Shown one piece after another: positions 26,757 to 36,675 of a DNA stretch of 64,000 nucleotides. A program made the position numbers and the translations under genes. Each line of letters begins with the position of its first letter. Within the stretch, counting starts at the first letter, position 1. Origin of the DNA: Deminuibacter soli (GTDB lineage Bacteria > Bacteroidota > Bacteroidia > Chitinophagales > Chitinophagaceae); assembly GCF_003412455.1 (NCBI RefSeq), contig NZ_QTJU01000003.1:310001-374000 (forward strand). Reading direction: 5' to 3'. Under the pieces are notes generated by a model that saw only the letters and a list, made by a program, of their open reading frames with translations, made no database searches and was not told where the DNA came from.

Positions 26757-29700
26757 GTTGTATACTGTATGCGGTAAGCGGCTGATGGTTGATGCCGAAT
26801 AATAAAAGATTGCCCAGGTTTAACACGCTGCGTACATCTCCCTTTAAATGAAAACCTGACTGTGGCTGGTTGATATAGGTAAAGCCACCCTTGCCATCGC
26901 CGTGCAGTAAAACGCCATAGTTGGCATCATACTTACCAAAACGAAGCCTGGCATGGTTACAGTTGCCACATAACAACAGGTCTTGTTTGCCATCGTTGTC
27001 GTAATCCAGCGCAGTAATAGTGAATACAGGCGAAAGCTGTGCCTGCACCGGTAAGGTCACTTGTGTAAAGCCACCTTTGCCGTTGTTCAGCAAACAGGTG
27101 GTGGCCAGTGTATTGGCCTGCAGGTGACCTGCGCCTTTCAGCTCATCTGCTGTAAACACATCGGTAAGTGTGGCATCTGCAAAAGCAGCATAACCGGTGA
27201 AGCGGGTACGCATCATGCTCATCTGATCCAGCAGTTCATCACGGGTTACATAGGGATAAGTTTTGCCTTGTATGTAAAAACACAGTATGGGATCTATGGC
27301 ACCGTTATCATCGAAATCTTTATAGTACAGTTCAGCCGGTTCTTTGGTGCTGGCGCGGCATTGGGTGTTCAATCCCTGGTTGCCGATCACGAGGTCGGGA
27401 TGGCCATCGTTGTTGATATCAGTTACCAGCAGTTTGTTCCACCAGCCGCTGAGCGGTTCGGTGAAATACTGGCTGGTGCTGTTTTGCAGTTGTTTGTTCC
27501 GGTTGATAAAAATGCTCACCGGCATCCATTCACCTGCCACCACCAGGTCGGGCAGTTTGTCGTTGTTGAGGTCTGTAAAAGCTGCATCTGTGATCATGCC
27601 TGCTTTCTGCAGTGCAGGTGCTATTGTTGCGATAGCATTGGTAAACTGCCCCTTGCCATTGTTCAGCAGCAGGTAGCTTTCCGGCGTTTCGGGATAGCGA
27701 CCGGGTATTACCCTTGCGCCTACAAACAAATCGGTAAAACCATCACCATTTACATCAGCAGCTGCCACACAGCTTTTGGCGCTGTACATGGCGGGTAATG
27801 CAGTATTATTTTGCGTAAACTGTCCTTTGCCATTGTTCAGGTACAACCTGTCCTGCAGCAGTGTATCGCCGGGTATATAATTGTGGTAACCGCCGCTGGC
27901 TACATATAAGTCGGCATAGCCATCGCCATTGGCGTCAAAGAACACTGCAGCTGCATCTTCCTGTGCATGTGCGGCTTCAAATGCAGGCTGTGGCTGGCGT
28001 TTAAAGCTGCCGTTGGCCTGTTGCAGGTACAGTATGCCGGCATTACCGCTGCCGCCGCCAATGTAAATGTCTTCCAGTTTATCACCGTTCACATCTGCTT
28101 TGGCCATGCAGGGGCCGTTAAACGAAAGCGGGTTAATGAGCAGCGGTTGCCGTTTAAAATCGTTGATGGCATCTGTTGGCGGCGCATATGCCACCGGTGC
28201 AGCCACCTGTTTATATACAGCGCGTACCACCTGCTGTGTGGTGGCTGTGGTAAGGGCATCTGTTTCCTTCAGCGCAAGCAGCTGGTCAGGCTTTGGTGCA
28301 CGCAGCAATTGCGTTTTACCATTGGGCCATTGTACCTGCAATGAATCGATGGTGGCAACCTTGCCAAGACCGAAATGCAGCACAGGCGAAACCGTACTCT
28401 GGTAACCACGCGCAGGCATCTGCTCCAGCAGTTGCTGCTGCCCGCCTGCCCACAGGCGCAGTTTGCTGCCTAGTCCCTGTGTATTGGCGCCCGCACCTTT
28501 CAATTGCACATCCAGGTAGTGGTGATGCAGCTGTTTGTCTGCATCATTGCGGTAAATAAAAGCAGGCTGGTTAATGTTGTTGATCACGAGGTCAAGATCT
28601 CCATCGTTATCGAGATCGGCATAAGCCGCACCATTGCTGTTCGAGGGCAGCTGCATGCCCCATTGCCGGCTGGCATTGCTGAACTTTAGGTTGCCGTTGT
28701 TCTTATACAGGTAGTTCACCACGTTGCTGGAAGGTATGTGCTTCAGCAATTCCAGCACATCGGCACGGCTCATGTGTCCCCTGCCCTGCACATAATCGTT
28801 CATGTATTTTACAAAATCCAGGTTGGTATAATCGCGGGTAAAGCCATTGCTTACGAAGAGGTCTTTTAAGCCATCGTTGTCAAAATCGGCAAACAGCGGC
28901 GCCCAGCTCCAGTCTGTATTGGATATGCCGGAGAACTGCCCGGTTTCGCTGAAACTGCCGTCACCATTGTTTACCTGCAGCATGTTGCGCATATACTGGT
29001 AATAAAAGCCGGTGCGCAGGTTCAGTTCAAATTTCTCATAATTATCCGGGGCAGTGAGCAGTTTTTGCCGGTGGTTGTCTTCAGGCAGCATATCAAGTGT
29101 ATAAATATCGGGCAGGCCATCGTTGTTGATGTCTGCCACATCGTTGCCCATGCTGAACTGGCTGGTATGCCCTACGGTTTGCTGCAGCTTATCGGTAAAA
29201 GTGCCGTTGTGATTGTTGATATAAAGATAGTCAGGCACGGTATAGTCGTTGGACACATAGATATCTGGCCAGCCATCGCCATTGATGTCTGCAATGCCTG
29301 CACCCAGCCCATACGATAATGCAGAGCTTTGAATACCCGATTGCCTGGTTACATCAGTAAAATGGTTGTGGTCGTTGCGGTATAAACGCAATCCTGAATT
29401 AAGATCATCTTCTTTCAGCAGGGCGGCTGTGGCAGCTTCATCCAATACACGCAGCGACGAGGGATTATGGTTAAGCATAAAGGCATCAAGATCGCCATCC
29501 CTGTCATAATCAAAGAAAAAAGCCTGTGTGCTGTAGGCAGAATCGGCCAGGCCATATTGCGCAGCCTGTTCGGTAAAATGTGGTGTGCCTGCTGCGTCGT
29601 TGCCATTGTTGATAAACAGCTGGTGCACGCGTTTCTCCCCTCTTACCTTGCCGGAGTAACAAACAAAAATATCGGTTTTACCATCGCCGTTTACATCGGC

Positions 29701-30108
29701 CATGGTTACGCCTGTTTTCCAGGGACCAGGCCTGCCTGCAACACCTGCTGCGGCAGTAATATCGGCGAACTGCATATTGCCCTTGTTGAGATAAAGCTTA
29801 TTGTCGGTCATGTTGCCCGAGAAATACAGATCCTGCAGGCCATCATTGTTTACATCACCGGCAGCAACACCACCGCCATTGTAAAAATATTCGTACAGCA
29901 GTACGTTGGTGTTGATGCCCTCGGTGAGTGTATTGGCAAAATCAACATGGGTTTGTTCGGGCGTGAGCAGGGTAAATAAGTGTACAGTATCGGCATCGGC
30001 AGCCTGGTGACTGTTATTGCTGCAGGCATACAGCGACAGCAGCCATGCTGTAACACAGAGGAAAGTCAATCGTTTCAAAAGGCAATTTTTACCGGTAAGA
30101 TATTGCAT
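26749..30108 (-). CDS. FG-GAP/VCBS-repeat lipoprotein with ASPIC/UnbV domain
   Basis: 1119 residues from the ATG at 30106-30108; the in-frame ATG at 30177 would run back into the upstream hairpin. The signal ends at lipobox LYAC. Many VCBS/FG-GAP repeats with Ca2+-binding loops (DVNNDGLQD, DVNGDGKTD, DINGDGWPD, DLDNDGDLD) form one or two beta-propellers. An ASPIC/UnbV domain lies near the middle (GLGSKLRLWAGG, VQWPNGKTQ). Such proteins are frequent partners of SusC/SusD and of PAP2 haloperoxidases in Bacteroidota, and probably bind ligands or proteins at the surface. The overlap with the haloperoxidase start indicates a working pair; the enzymatic role of UnbV is unknown. Confidence 0.9.
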   Translation of the reverse strand: MQYLTGKNCLLKRLTFLCVTAWLLSLYACSNNSHQAADADTVHLFTLLTPEQTHVDFANTLTEGINTNVLLYEYFYNGGGVAAGDVNNDGLQDLYFSGNMTDNKLYLNKGNMQFADITAAAGVAGRPGPWKTGVTMADVNGDGKTDIFVCYSGKVRGEKRVHQLFINNGNDAAGTPHFTEQAAQYGLADSAYSTQAFFFDYDRDGDLDAFMLNHNPSSLRVLDEAATAALLKEDDLNSGLRLYRNDHNHFTDVTRQSGIQSSALSYGLGAGIADINGDGWPDIYVSNDYTVPDYLYINNHNGTFTDKLQQTVGHTSQFSMGNDVADINNDGLPDIYTLDMLPEDNHRQKLLTAPDNYEKFELNLRTGFYYQYMRNMLQVNNGDGSFSETGQFSGISNTDWSWAPLFADFDNDGLKDLFVSNGFTRDYTNLDFVKYMNDYVQGRGHMSRADVLELLKHIPSSNVVNYLYKNNGNLKFSNASRQWGMQLPSNSNGAAYADLDNDGDLDLVINNINQPAFIYRNDADKQLHHHYLDVQLKGAGANTQGLGSKLRLWAGGQQQLLEQMPARGYQSTVSPVLHFGLGKVATIDSLQVQWPNGKTQLLRAPKPDQLLALKETDALTTATTQQVVRAVYKQVAAPVAYAPPTDAINDFKRQPLLINPLSFNGPCMAKADVNGDKLEDIYIGGGSGNAGILYLQQANGSFKRQPQPAFEAAHAQEDAAAVFFDANGDGYADLYVASGGYHNYIPGDTLLQDRLYLNNGKGQFTQNNTALPAMYSAKSCVAAADVNGDGFTDLFVGARVIPGRYPETPESYLLLNNGKGQFTNAIATIAPALQKAGMITDAAFTDLNNDKLPDLVVAGEWMPVSIFINRNKQLQNSTSQYFTEPLSGWWNKLLVTDINNDGHPDLVIGNQGLNTQCRASTKEPAELYYKDFDDNGAIDPILCFYIQGKTYPYVTRDELLDQMSMMRTRFTGYAAFADATLTDVFTADELKGAGHLQANTLATTCLLNNGKGGFTQVTLPVQAQLSPVFTITALDYDNDGKQDLLLCGNCNHARLRFGKYDANYGVLLHGDGKGGFTYINQPQSGFHLKGDVRSVLNLGNLLLFGINHQPLTAYSIQHD

Positions 30109-30141
30109 TGTATCCGAAATACAGCGGGGTATATAAACAAA

Positions 30142-30169
30142 GACAAGGATCCCTTGCGGGACCCTTGTC
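30142..30169 (-). terminator. Intra-operon hairpin (partial terminator or attenuator)
   Basis: 12-bp stem with one mismatch (GACAAGGATCCC with GGGACCCTTGTC), 4-nt loop, followed on the minus strand by TTTGTTT. It lies between the susD stop and the VCBS gene start, so it probably lowers rather than stops expression of the distal genes. Confidence 0.55.
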
Positions 30170-30189
30170 AAACTCAAATTTTCAACGCA

Positions 30190-32100
30190 TCAATAACCGG
30201 GGTTTTGCACCAGTTTAGTGTTTTTATTCATTTCATCACGTGAAATAGGCCTGAAGTACATTTTATCCAGCCATTGCCTGTTTTCGAGCGATACATCTTC
30301 CTGTGGTTTATACGTGTAAGTGTACACGCTTTCATCATGTTTGTAAGGCGATGGCGCTGTGGCACCGGGTTTCAGCTTACCGGTTATATTGATAAACTTG
30401 ATTTTCCTGCCCAGTGTTTCCGGCGCAATCATCCACCTGCGTGCATCATGATAGCGGTGTTCTTCATATACCAGCTCTACCCTTCTTTCGTTGCGGTAAC
30501 GCTGGCGCAATGCATCGCCACTTTCAGTTAATGCAGGCATACCCGCACGGAAGCGGATCTTGTTCAGCCAGCTCCTGGCTTCCTCATCACGACCCAGTTC
30601 TATCGCTGCTTCAGCCAGGTTCAGCACGGCTTCCGTATAGCGGAAGAAAGGCCATGGAATCAGCTGGCGCGTAGTATTGTCTACCAGTGTAGGATCCGGG
30701 TCAATGAACTTGCGCATGTAATAACCTGTCCAGCTGCCGTTCCAGTTTTCGATTGAGCTCTGGCGGGTATCCAGGCCGGGCAGCATGCCTTTGGCAGTTT
30801 CATAGCTACCGGTTTGTATCTGGCTGGCAGGGTCTACGTTACCTGAAATAAGGTTACGTGGTTTCCATGGTGCGCCATCATACATAATGCTTGCATAAAA
30901 GCGCGGATCCCTGTTTTTGTAAGGTGCAGCGGCTTGCGTAGTGTTGTTCCAGTCAAACTTCACTGCTTTGGGGTTGCCGGCATCTGTACTGTCCATGTAT
31001 TCATAATCATCTACCAGTTGCTGGATAGGTGTATTGCCTGCCCAGTTGTGGTAACCGTTAGGCCCGTTGTGTAAACCTACCTGTTTGCCACCGTCGTCGA
31101 TATTGGCAGTAAAACTTCTCAGGAACAACAGTTCGCTTGCGGCAGAACCATCAACTTCCTTGTATTTACTACCGCCGCCCATTGAGAGGGACACATAGTT
31201 TTTACGGCCTTCCTCAGCGCTTACCGGCGCAGTGAGGTTGAGTTTATAACCTGCAGCAGGCGCAGCATTGATCACTGCCAGTGCAGCATCATATGCTTTT
31301 TGCCAGCGTGCTACACGGTCACCGCTCACATAACCGAGCAGTTCGGGATTGGCATAAGCCGCAATAACGGGTGATTTTGACTTGGCAGTCGGCATGTCGT
31401 GCAGATCGCTTGCTGCATACAGCAGTATGCGTGCTTTTAAAGCCAGTGCTGCATTGGCATTGGCCCTGCCCAGCGCCATGTTGCGGCCGCTCAGCAGCAT
31501 TACGGCGGAATCACATTCCGTTGTGATAAAGTTCACGCAATCTTCAAATGAACTGCGCACGATAGAATAATCCTGGTTAAGGTTGTACGATTTTTTAACA
31601 ATAGGCACGCCTCCATAATAACGCACCAGCTGGTGGTAATAATAGGCGCGTAAAAAATGCAGCTCACCCTGCAGGCGGTGTACCAGTGCAGTATCGGGGA
31701 AAGTTACGGTTGGCAACTGTTCCAGCGCGAGGTTGGCACCGCCGATTTTGGTGTACATGTCTTTGTTATCGCCGGCAATACCCCACATATAAGTTTCACT
31801 TACCCAGCCCAGGTTCGAGGGCCCGAGCGTGCCTTCATTTACCACGTTGATGCCACGGCCGGAGTGTGTAAACACGGCCTCATCTGACAGGGAAGACAAT
31901 TCCTGTTCATCAAGACCGCCGTTGCCGAGGCCATTGTAAATATCTGTAACAAATGCTTCAGTGAGCGCGGGATCTTTCCATACGTCTGTTGCCTGCACTT
32001 CACCCAGCGGTTTGGTATTCAGAAAGTCTTTCTTACACGCATTGAAGGTGATGCCTGCAAGCAGCAATATGTGTATTGGATGTTTGTATGTAAGCTTCAT
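30190..32100 (-). CDS. SusD/RagB nutrient-binding lipoprotein
   Basis: 636 residues from the ATG at 32098-32100, chosen because the lipoprotein signal (lipobox FNAC, then KKDFLNTKPLGE) starts there. The N-terminal SusD domain, TPR helices (LQGELHFLRAYYYHQLVRYYGG) and RagB C-terminal block (FRYTEAVLNLAEAAIELG, WLNKIRFRAGMP, RRVELVYEEHRYHDARRW) are intact. It is long for the family (usually 480-600), with a wide insert in the middle third. It partners the SusC 11 bp upstream. Confidence 0.95.
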   Translation of the reverse strand: MKLTYKHPIHILLLAGITFNACKKDFLNTKPLGEVQATDVWKDPALTEAFVTDIYNGLGNGGLDEQELSSLSDEAVFTHSGRGINVVNEGTLGPSNLGWVSETYMWGIAGDNKDMYTKIGGANLALEQLPTVTFPDTALVHRLQGELHFLRAYYYHQLVRYYGGVPIVKKSYNLNQDYSIVRSSFEDCVNFITTECDSAVMLLSGRNMALGRANANAALALKARILLYAASDLHDMPTAKSKSPVIAAYANPELLGYVSGDRVARWQKAYDAALAVINAAPAAGYKLNLTAPVSAEEGRKNYVSLSMGGGSKYKEVDGSAASELLFLRSFTANIDDGGKQVGLHNGPNGYHNWAGNTPIQQLVDDYEYMDSTDAGNPKAVKFDWNNTTQAAAPYKNRDPRFYASIMYDGAPWKPRNLISGNVDPASQIQTGSYETAKGMLPGLDTRQSSIENWNGSWTGYYMRKFIDPDPTLVDNTTRQLIPWPFFRYTEAVLNLAEAAIELGRDEEARSWLNKIRFRAGMPALTESGDALRQRYRNERRVELVYEEHRYHDARRWMIAPETLGRKIKFINITGKLKPGATAPSPYKHDESVYTYTYKPQEDVSLENRQWLDKMYFRPISRDEMNKNTKLVQNPGY

Positions 32101-32111
32101 AATAATGCGTT

Positions 32112-35100
32112 TTAAAAAGTGATGCGTCCTCCAACGCTCCATATCCTGGACTGGGGATAGTACTGGCCATTGCTGCTGGTTGATTCCGGATCGTAGATTT
32201 TCATCTTATCCCATGTAATGAGGTTTAAACCGCTTACATAAACACGCAGGTTGTTGATGCCTGCTTTTTTCAGCAAACCGGCAGGTACTGTATAACCCAG
32301 TTCAAGGTTTTTCAAACGCAGGTAATCGCTGTTGCGCAAAAAGTACGTGTTCAAGGCAGCAGCGCCACCGGTGTAATAGGTGTTACCCCTGTTGGCAATG
32401 CGCGGATCAACACTGCTATGGTTGTCTACTGTCCACTGGTGATCGTAAGAGTATTTGAGGTAGTTGCCGATATCACCTGATTCTGTACCAAAATACAGCA
32501 GGCCGCCGGTTGCACCCTGGAACAGGATGGTTGCGTCAAAGCCTTTGTAGCTCAGGTTGATATTTACACCACCGGTAAACGTCGGGTCACGTGTCTTGTC
32601 AAGCGCTACCTGGTCGTTGGCATCAATTTTACCATCGCCGTTGATATCCTTAAACTTCATGTCGCCGGGTTTCAGATCGCTTGACAATGCACTGTAGTCC
32701 AGTTTGCTGGCTGCAATGTCTTTCACGTCTGTAAATACACCATCATATTGGTAGGCCAGGTAAGTTCTGCCGTTGCTGCCGAAAGGATGGTTGGTTGATT
32801 TCTGCCATTCAGGTGCACCGGGCGCTTCATCCCAGTAAAGGATCTTGTTTTTGGCATAACCGCCGTTCACACTTACGTTGTAACGGAAATCACGGCCAAT
32901 GTCACCGGCATAACTTACTTTAAACTCATAACCTTTGTTCTGCAGTCTGCCCATGTTAACAGGTGGCAGCAGGTTGGCAATACCACTGCTGGCCGGTGTT
33001 GATCCCTGTTTCTGGATCAGTATTTTATTACGTTTGTTGATGAAGTAATCAAATTCAAAACTCAGCCTGCTGTCGAGCAATGAACCCTCGATACCTATGT
33101 CGCTGTTGTTCGCAACTTCCCAGGTAAAATCAGGGTTGGGTACACGTGTATAAGCCAGGGTGCGCGCTACGTTGTTGTCCACCACATAGCTGCCGAAAGG
33201 ATAGGTACCGAGGTATTGGTATTCCTGCAGTACACCATTAAAGTAAACCTGGTCATTACCCATTTGTCCCCATGATGCACGCAGCTTTAAGTTGTTCATC
33301 CAGCGTACATTGTTTTTGAAGAAGTTTTCTTCAGAAATACGCCAGCCAGCCAGCACACCCGGGAAGAAACCGAAGCGGCTTTTTTCAGGGAACAGGTAAG
33401 AACCATCATAACGCCACAGGAATTCAGCCAGGTATTTTTCCTTGTAATTATAGGCAGCACGGCCAAAATAACTCAAACGTGCTCTTTCATAAGCACCACC
33501 GCTTGCGTTTTTCTCAGGATCGCCACCTGCAAACAGCTGGTCAACCGCAGTAGAAATGAAATAACGGCGGTAACCATTGAAGTTGTCTTCGTTGTCTTTT
33601 TCCTTGGTTACAGCTGCCATCAGGTTAATGGTATGGCTGCCGATTGTTTTATCGTAGTTTAAGAAACCAGACAACAGGATGTTGAGGAAGTTATCATCAG
33701 ATTGTGTTAAACGCGGATCGCTGTAGGTACTGCGTACAGACTTGGTGAGCAGTGGTGTTTTGCCATCTGCTTCATAACTGATTTTATCCCAGAAGTACAG
33801 GTACCAGGGCGTTTGCCAGTCTTTTACACGCTGAATTTCTTTATCGATAGAAGCAGTACCGGTTAATTTTAAACCCGGCACACCCGGTATCTGTATTTCT
33901 ACTTTACCATTGCTTAACAGGTAATCCCTTTTGTCTTTATCATAACCGGTTTGGTTAGTGGTAATAACAATCGGGTTTTGCCCGTTTTCAATATCCGGGC
34001 CGGGCAAGCCGTTGGGCCATACTTCCTGCTCGGTGGGTTTGCCACGCATCATCATACGGAAGATAGAGCCGGCTGTTTCTGTAGGATAGAAACGGTATTC
34101 TTCCCTGCCGCTTGCACCCAGGCTTACGTTGATGTACTTGTTTACTTTTACATCGAGGTTCAAACGGAAATCGTATTGTTTGTAACCTGTTGCAGAGTTT
34201 TTATAATAACCGTCCTGGTTGGTATAACCGAGTGATGCCAGGTAACGCACGTTATCTGAACCACCATTTACCTGCAGGTTATGGCGTGACTGCGGCGACC
34301 AGTTTTTGAGTGTGGTTTTAAACCAGTCTGTATTCGGATGCCCCCATGGATCAGATCCGTCAGCGTATTTTTTCATGTCGTCGGGTGAATACGGCGCATT
34401 CACCACCACGCCATCGCTCTTGGTATACGAACCGCTTTTTACCAGCTGCGGCCATGCAGTTTCCCATTCGCCGGCGTTGACGTTATCGTACATCACCAGC
34501 TCATTGTTCATTTCTGCATACTGTGTTGCATTGGCTACTTTAGGGATGCGCGTAGGTTGCGCCCAGCCCTGGTTGTAGTCGTACGACAAACTGGGTTTGC
34601 CGTTTTTACCGTGTTTGGTGGTAATCAATATAACGCCATTCGCGGCCCTTGCACCGTAGATGGCGGCAGATGCGTCTTTCAGTACAGACATGCTTTCGAT
34701 GTCTGCAGGGTTTAAACGCTCCATGCCACCCGGCCTGTCGGGCACACCATCTATTACAACCAGTGCAGACGTGTTACCAAGGGTATTGGTACCGCGGATA
34801 CGGATAGTAGAACCATCGTAACCGGGCTCACCACTGGCCTGTACGGCAGTGATACCGGGCAAACGGCCTGCGAGTGAGTTGGATAAGTTAACGGTGGGGG
34901 ATTTCTCCAGCTCTGCACCTTTTACAGAAACAACCGCACCTGTTACGGTCACTTTTTTCTGTGTACCATAACCTACTACCACAATCTGTTCCAGCTGCCC
35001 GGCAGAAGGTGTAAGCTGTATATGGAAACTGGTGTTGGAGCCAACGGGCAGCTCCTGGTCTTTATAACCTACAAACGTCACAAGCAGCACACTACTACTG

Positions 35101-35315
35101 TTTGGCACGTTGAGTTTAAAGTTGCCTGATGCATCGGAAGTGGTTCCTTTCGAGGTACCCTTCACGATAATACTAACATTAGATAAAGCGGAATCTTTGC
35201 TGTCTGTGACCCTCCCCCTCACGGGAATGCCCGTAGATTGGGCATGCAGAAAGTGACAGGCAAGCAGCAGGGCATGAAGCAGCAGTACGCTCTTCAATCG
35301 TTTTGGCAATTGCAT
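32112..35315 (-). CDS. SusC/RagA TonB-linked outer membrane receptor
   Basis: 1067 residues: signal to LHAQ, carboxypeptidase regulatory-like domain (VRGRVTDSKDSALSNVSIIV, about 30-105), VVVGYGTQKK, plug with DIESMSVLKDASAAIYGARAANG, and a complete barrel ending in ITF. It heads the minus-strand operon SusC-SusD-VCBS/UnbV-haloperoxidase. The substrate is not evident because no glycosidase is present. A LacI-type palindrome lies 34 bases upstream of the start codon, suggesting repression by a LacI-family regulator rather than by a sigma/anti-sigma pair, as there is no STN domain. Confidence 0.95.
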   Translation of the reverse strand: MQLPKRLKSVLLLHALLLACHFLHAQSTGIPVRGRVTDSKDSALSNVSIIVKGTSKGTTSDASGNFKLNVPNSSSVLLVTFVGYKDQELPVGSNTSFHIQLTPSAGQLEQIVVVGYGTQKKVTVTGAVVSVKGAELEKSPTVNLSNSLAGRLPGITAVQASGEPGYDGSTIRIRGTNTLGNTSALVVIDGVPDRPGGMERLNPADIESMSVLKDASAAIYGARAANGVILITTKHGKNGKPSLSYDYNQGWAQPTRIPKVANATQYAEMNNELVMYDNVNAGEWETAWPQLVKSGSYTKSDGVVVNAPYSPDDMKKYADGSDPWGHPNTDWFKTTLKNWSPQSRHNLQVNGGSDNVRYLASLGYTNQDGYYKNSATGYKQYDFRLNLDVKVNKYINVSLGASGREEYRFYPTETAGSIFRMMMRGKPTEQEVWPNGLPGPDIENGQNPIVITTNQTGYDKDKRDYLLSNGKVEIQIPGVPGLKLTGTASIDKEIQRVKDWQTPWYLYFWDKISYEADGKTPLLTKSVRSTYSDPRLTQSDDNFLNILLSGFLNYDKTIGSHTINLMAAVTKEKDNEDNFNGYRRYFISTAVDQLFAGGDPEKNASGGAYERARLSYFGRAAYNYKEKYLAEFLWRYDGSYLFPEKSRFGFFPGVLAGWRISEENFFKNNVRWMNNLKLRASWGQMGNDQVYFNGVLQEYQYLGTYPFGSYVVDNNVARTLAYTRVPNPDFTWEVANNSDIGIEGSLLDSRLSFEFDYFINKRNKILIQKQGSTPASSGIANLLPPVNMGRLQNKGYEFKVSYAGDIGRDFRYNVSVNGGYAKNKILYWDEAPGAPEWQKSTNHPFGSNGRTYLAYQYDGVFTDVKDIAASKLDYSALSSDLKPGDMKFKDINGDGKIDANDQVALDKTRDPTFTGGVNINLSYKGFDATILFQGATGGLLYFGTESGDIGNYLKYSYDHQWTVDNHSSVDPRIANRGNTYYTGGAAALNTYFLRNSDYLRLKNLELGYTVPAGLLKKAGINNLRVYVSGLNLITWDKMKIYDPESTSSNGQYYPQSRIWSVGGRITF

Positions 35316-35676
35316 ATCGTTTGAAATTTAAATAACTAAAACTCGTGCGCAAACGTTTGCATTTTTAAGATGCAGTTATCCGTACCACCTTTGGGGCAGT
35401 AAAAAACATAATACTATCGCGTCAGAATCTATGGCACCAGGGGACGGAAAGAAAATCGTTGATTAGTGGATGTGGTAGTGTGAAGGTATTTTCTCATATG
35501 CAGCAACATTTAAAAAGTATTTGGCAATCGTTACTTACGAACTAAGGTAGTTAAAAAAAATTAAAAACAATAGCGATGATGATAAACTAAAAAAATATAT
35601 TTTTAAATATTGTAGACCATACACTTATTTTTTTCAGCGCGTATTTTCCGTGTTCATTACGGAGCAAAAACAACGA
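35316..35676. other. AT-rich divergent promoter region between SusC and apbE
   Basis: 361 bp that should carry promoters for both directions. Besides the palindrome at 35349-35360 I see A/T runs (35550-35630) but no exact TAnnTTTG box. Confidence 0.5.
35349..35360. promoter_or_regulatory. LacI-family-type operator palindrome
   Basis: GCAAACGTTTGC is a perfect 12-bp palindrome with the central CG typical of LacI/PurR-family operators. It is placed 34-45 bases before the SusC start codon in the divergent region shared with apbE. No LacI regulator gene is in the window. Confidence 0.5.
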
Positions 35677-36675
35677 ATGACGATTCAATATCTTGCCACC
35701 TGCCTGTTGCTGCCGTTTGTTGCTGCCGTGGTAAAACCTTACCGTTTTACCATGCCCAAAATGGGCTCTCCTTTTATTATTACTATTTACAGTGACGATT
35801 CTTTAAAGGCTGAAATGGCCGCCACCGCTGCATTTAAGCAGGTAGACACCCTGAATATGATATTCAGTGACTATACCGACAGCAGTGAGCTTAGTGCATT
35901 GAACCGCAGCAGCGGAAGCAAGAAGTACATGCCGGTATCGCCACACTTATATAATATACTGCAACAATCACTCAACGCTGCGCGTACCAGCAAGGGCAGT
36001 TTCGACATTACCATTGGCCCTGCAGTAAAGCTATGGCGCAAAGCACGCAAGACCCATACATTTCCCGATAGCATGCAACTGCGCGAAGCATTGCAACACT
36101 GCGGTTACCGTTATATACACATAAACCGTAAGCTGCATGGCGTGCAACTGCAGCAGCCCGGCATGCAGCTCGATCTTGGTGGTATTGCCAAAGGTTATGC
36201 TGCGCAGCATGTGGTAAATTATCTAAAGGCGCAGGGCTTTCCCTACACCATGGCCGATGCAGGCGGAGACCTTGCAACAGGTGACGCACCTCCCGGCAAA
36301 CAGGGCTGGCATATCGGTATTAACGAGCCCGAACAAACGGAAGAATTGTTACCAGGCCTTGTACAACTGCATAACAAAGCCATTGCCACTTCAGGAGATG
36401 TATACCAGTATGTATTGCACAATGGCATAAAGTATTCACACATTATAAACCCTGCAACCGGCATGGGTGTTACGTTTCAGCGCAATGTAACCGTAATTGC
36501 CAACGACGGTGCAACGGCCGACTGGCTGGCCACCGCCTGCAGTATACTGCCCATACCGCAGGCACAGCAGCTTATTGCAGGTATGCCGGGAAGCGCATTA
36601 CTTATTACCGAATTAAAAGACGGCCATATGATCAGATTCAGTTCTCCCAACTTTAAAAACTACGAAGCGAAATGA
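35677..36675 (+). CDS. apbE: FAD:protein FMN transferase (ApbE), exported
   Basis: 332 residues from the ATG at 35677, preceded by a GGAG about 12 nt upstream; the ATG at 35650 adds nine charged residues before the signal segment. The N-terminal hydrophobic segment (LATCLLLPFVAAVV) suggests export. Family motifs are MPKMGSPFIITIY, the FDITIGPAVKLW segment, LDLGGIAKGYA, ADAGGDLATG and KYSHIINPATG with the metal-site ANDGATADWLATA. ApbE covalently attaches FMN to a Thr/Ser of extracytoplasmic flavoproteins. I found no convincing target motif in the adjacent proteins. It overlaps the SUMF1-like gene by 4 bases, so the two are coupled. Confidence 0.93.
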   Translation: MTIQYLATCLLLPFVAAVVKPYRFTMPKMGSPFIITIYSDDSLKAEMAATAAFKQVDTLNMIFSDYTDSSELSALNRSSGSKKYMPVSPHLYNILQQSLNAARTSKGSFDITIGPAVKLWRKARKTHTFPDSMQLREALQHCGYRYIHINRKLHGVQLQQPGMQLDLGGIAKGYAAQHVVNYLKAQGFPYTMADAGGDLATGDAPPGKQGWHIGINEPEQTEELLPGLVQLHNKAIATSGDVYQYVLHNGIKYSHIINPATGMGVTFQRNVTVIANDGATADWLATACSILPIPQAQQLIAGMPGSALLITELKDGHMIRFSSPNFKNYEAK

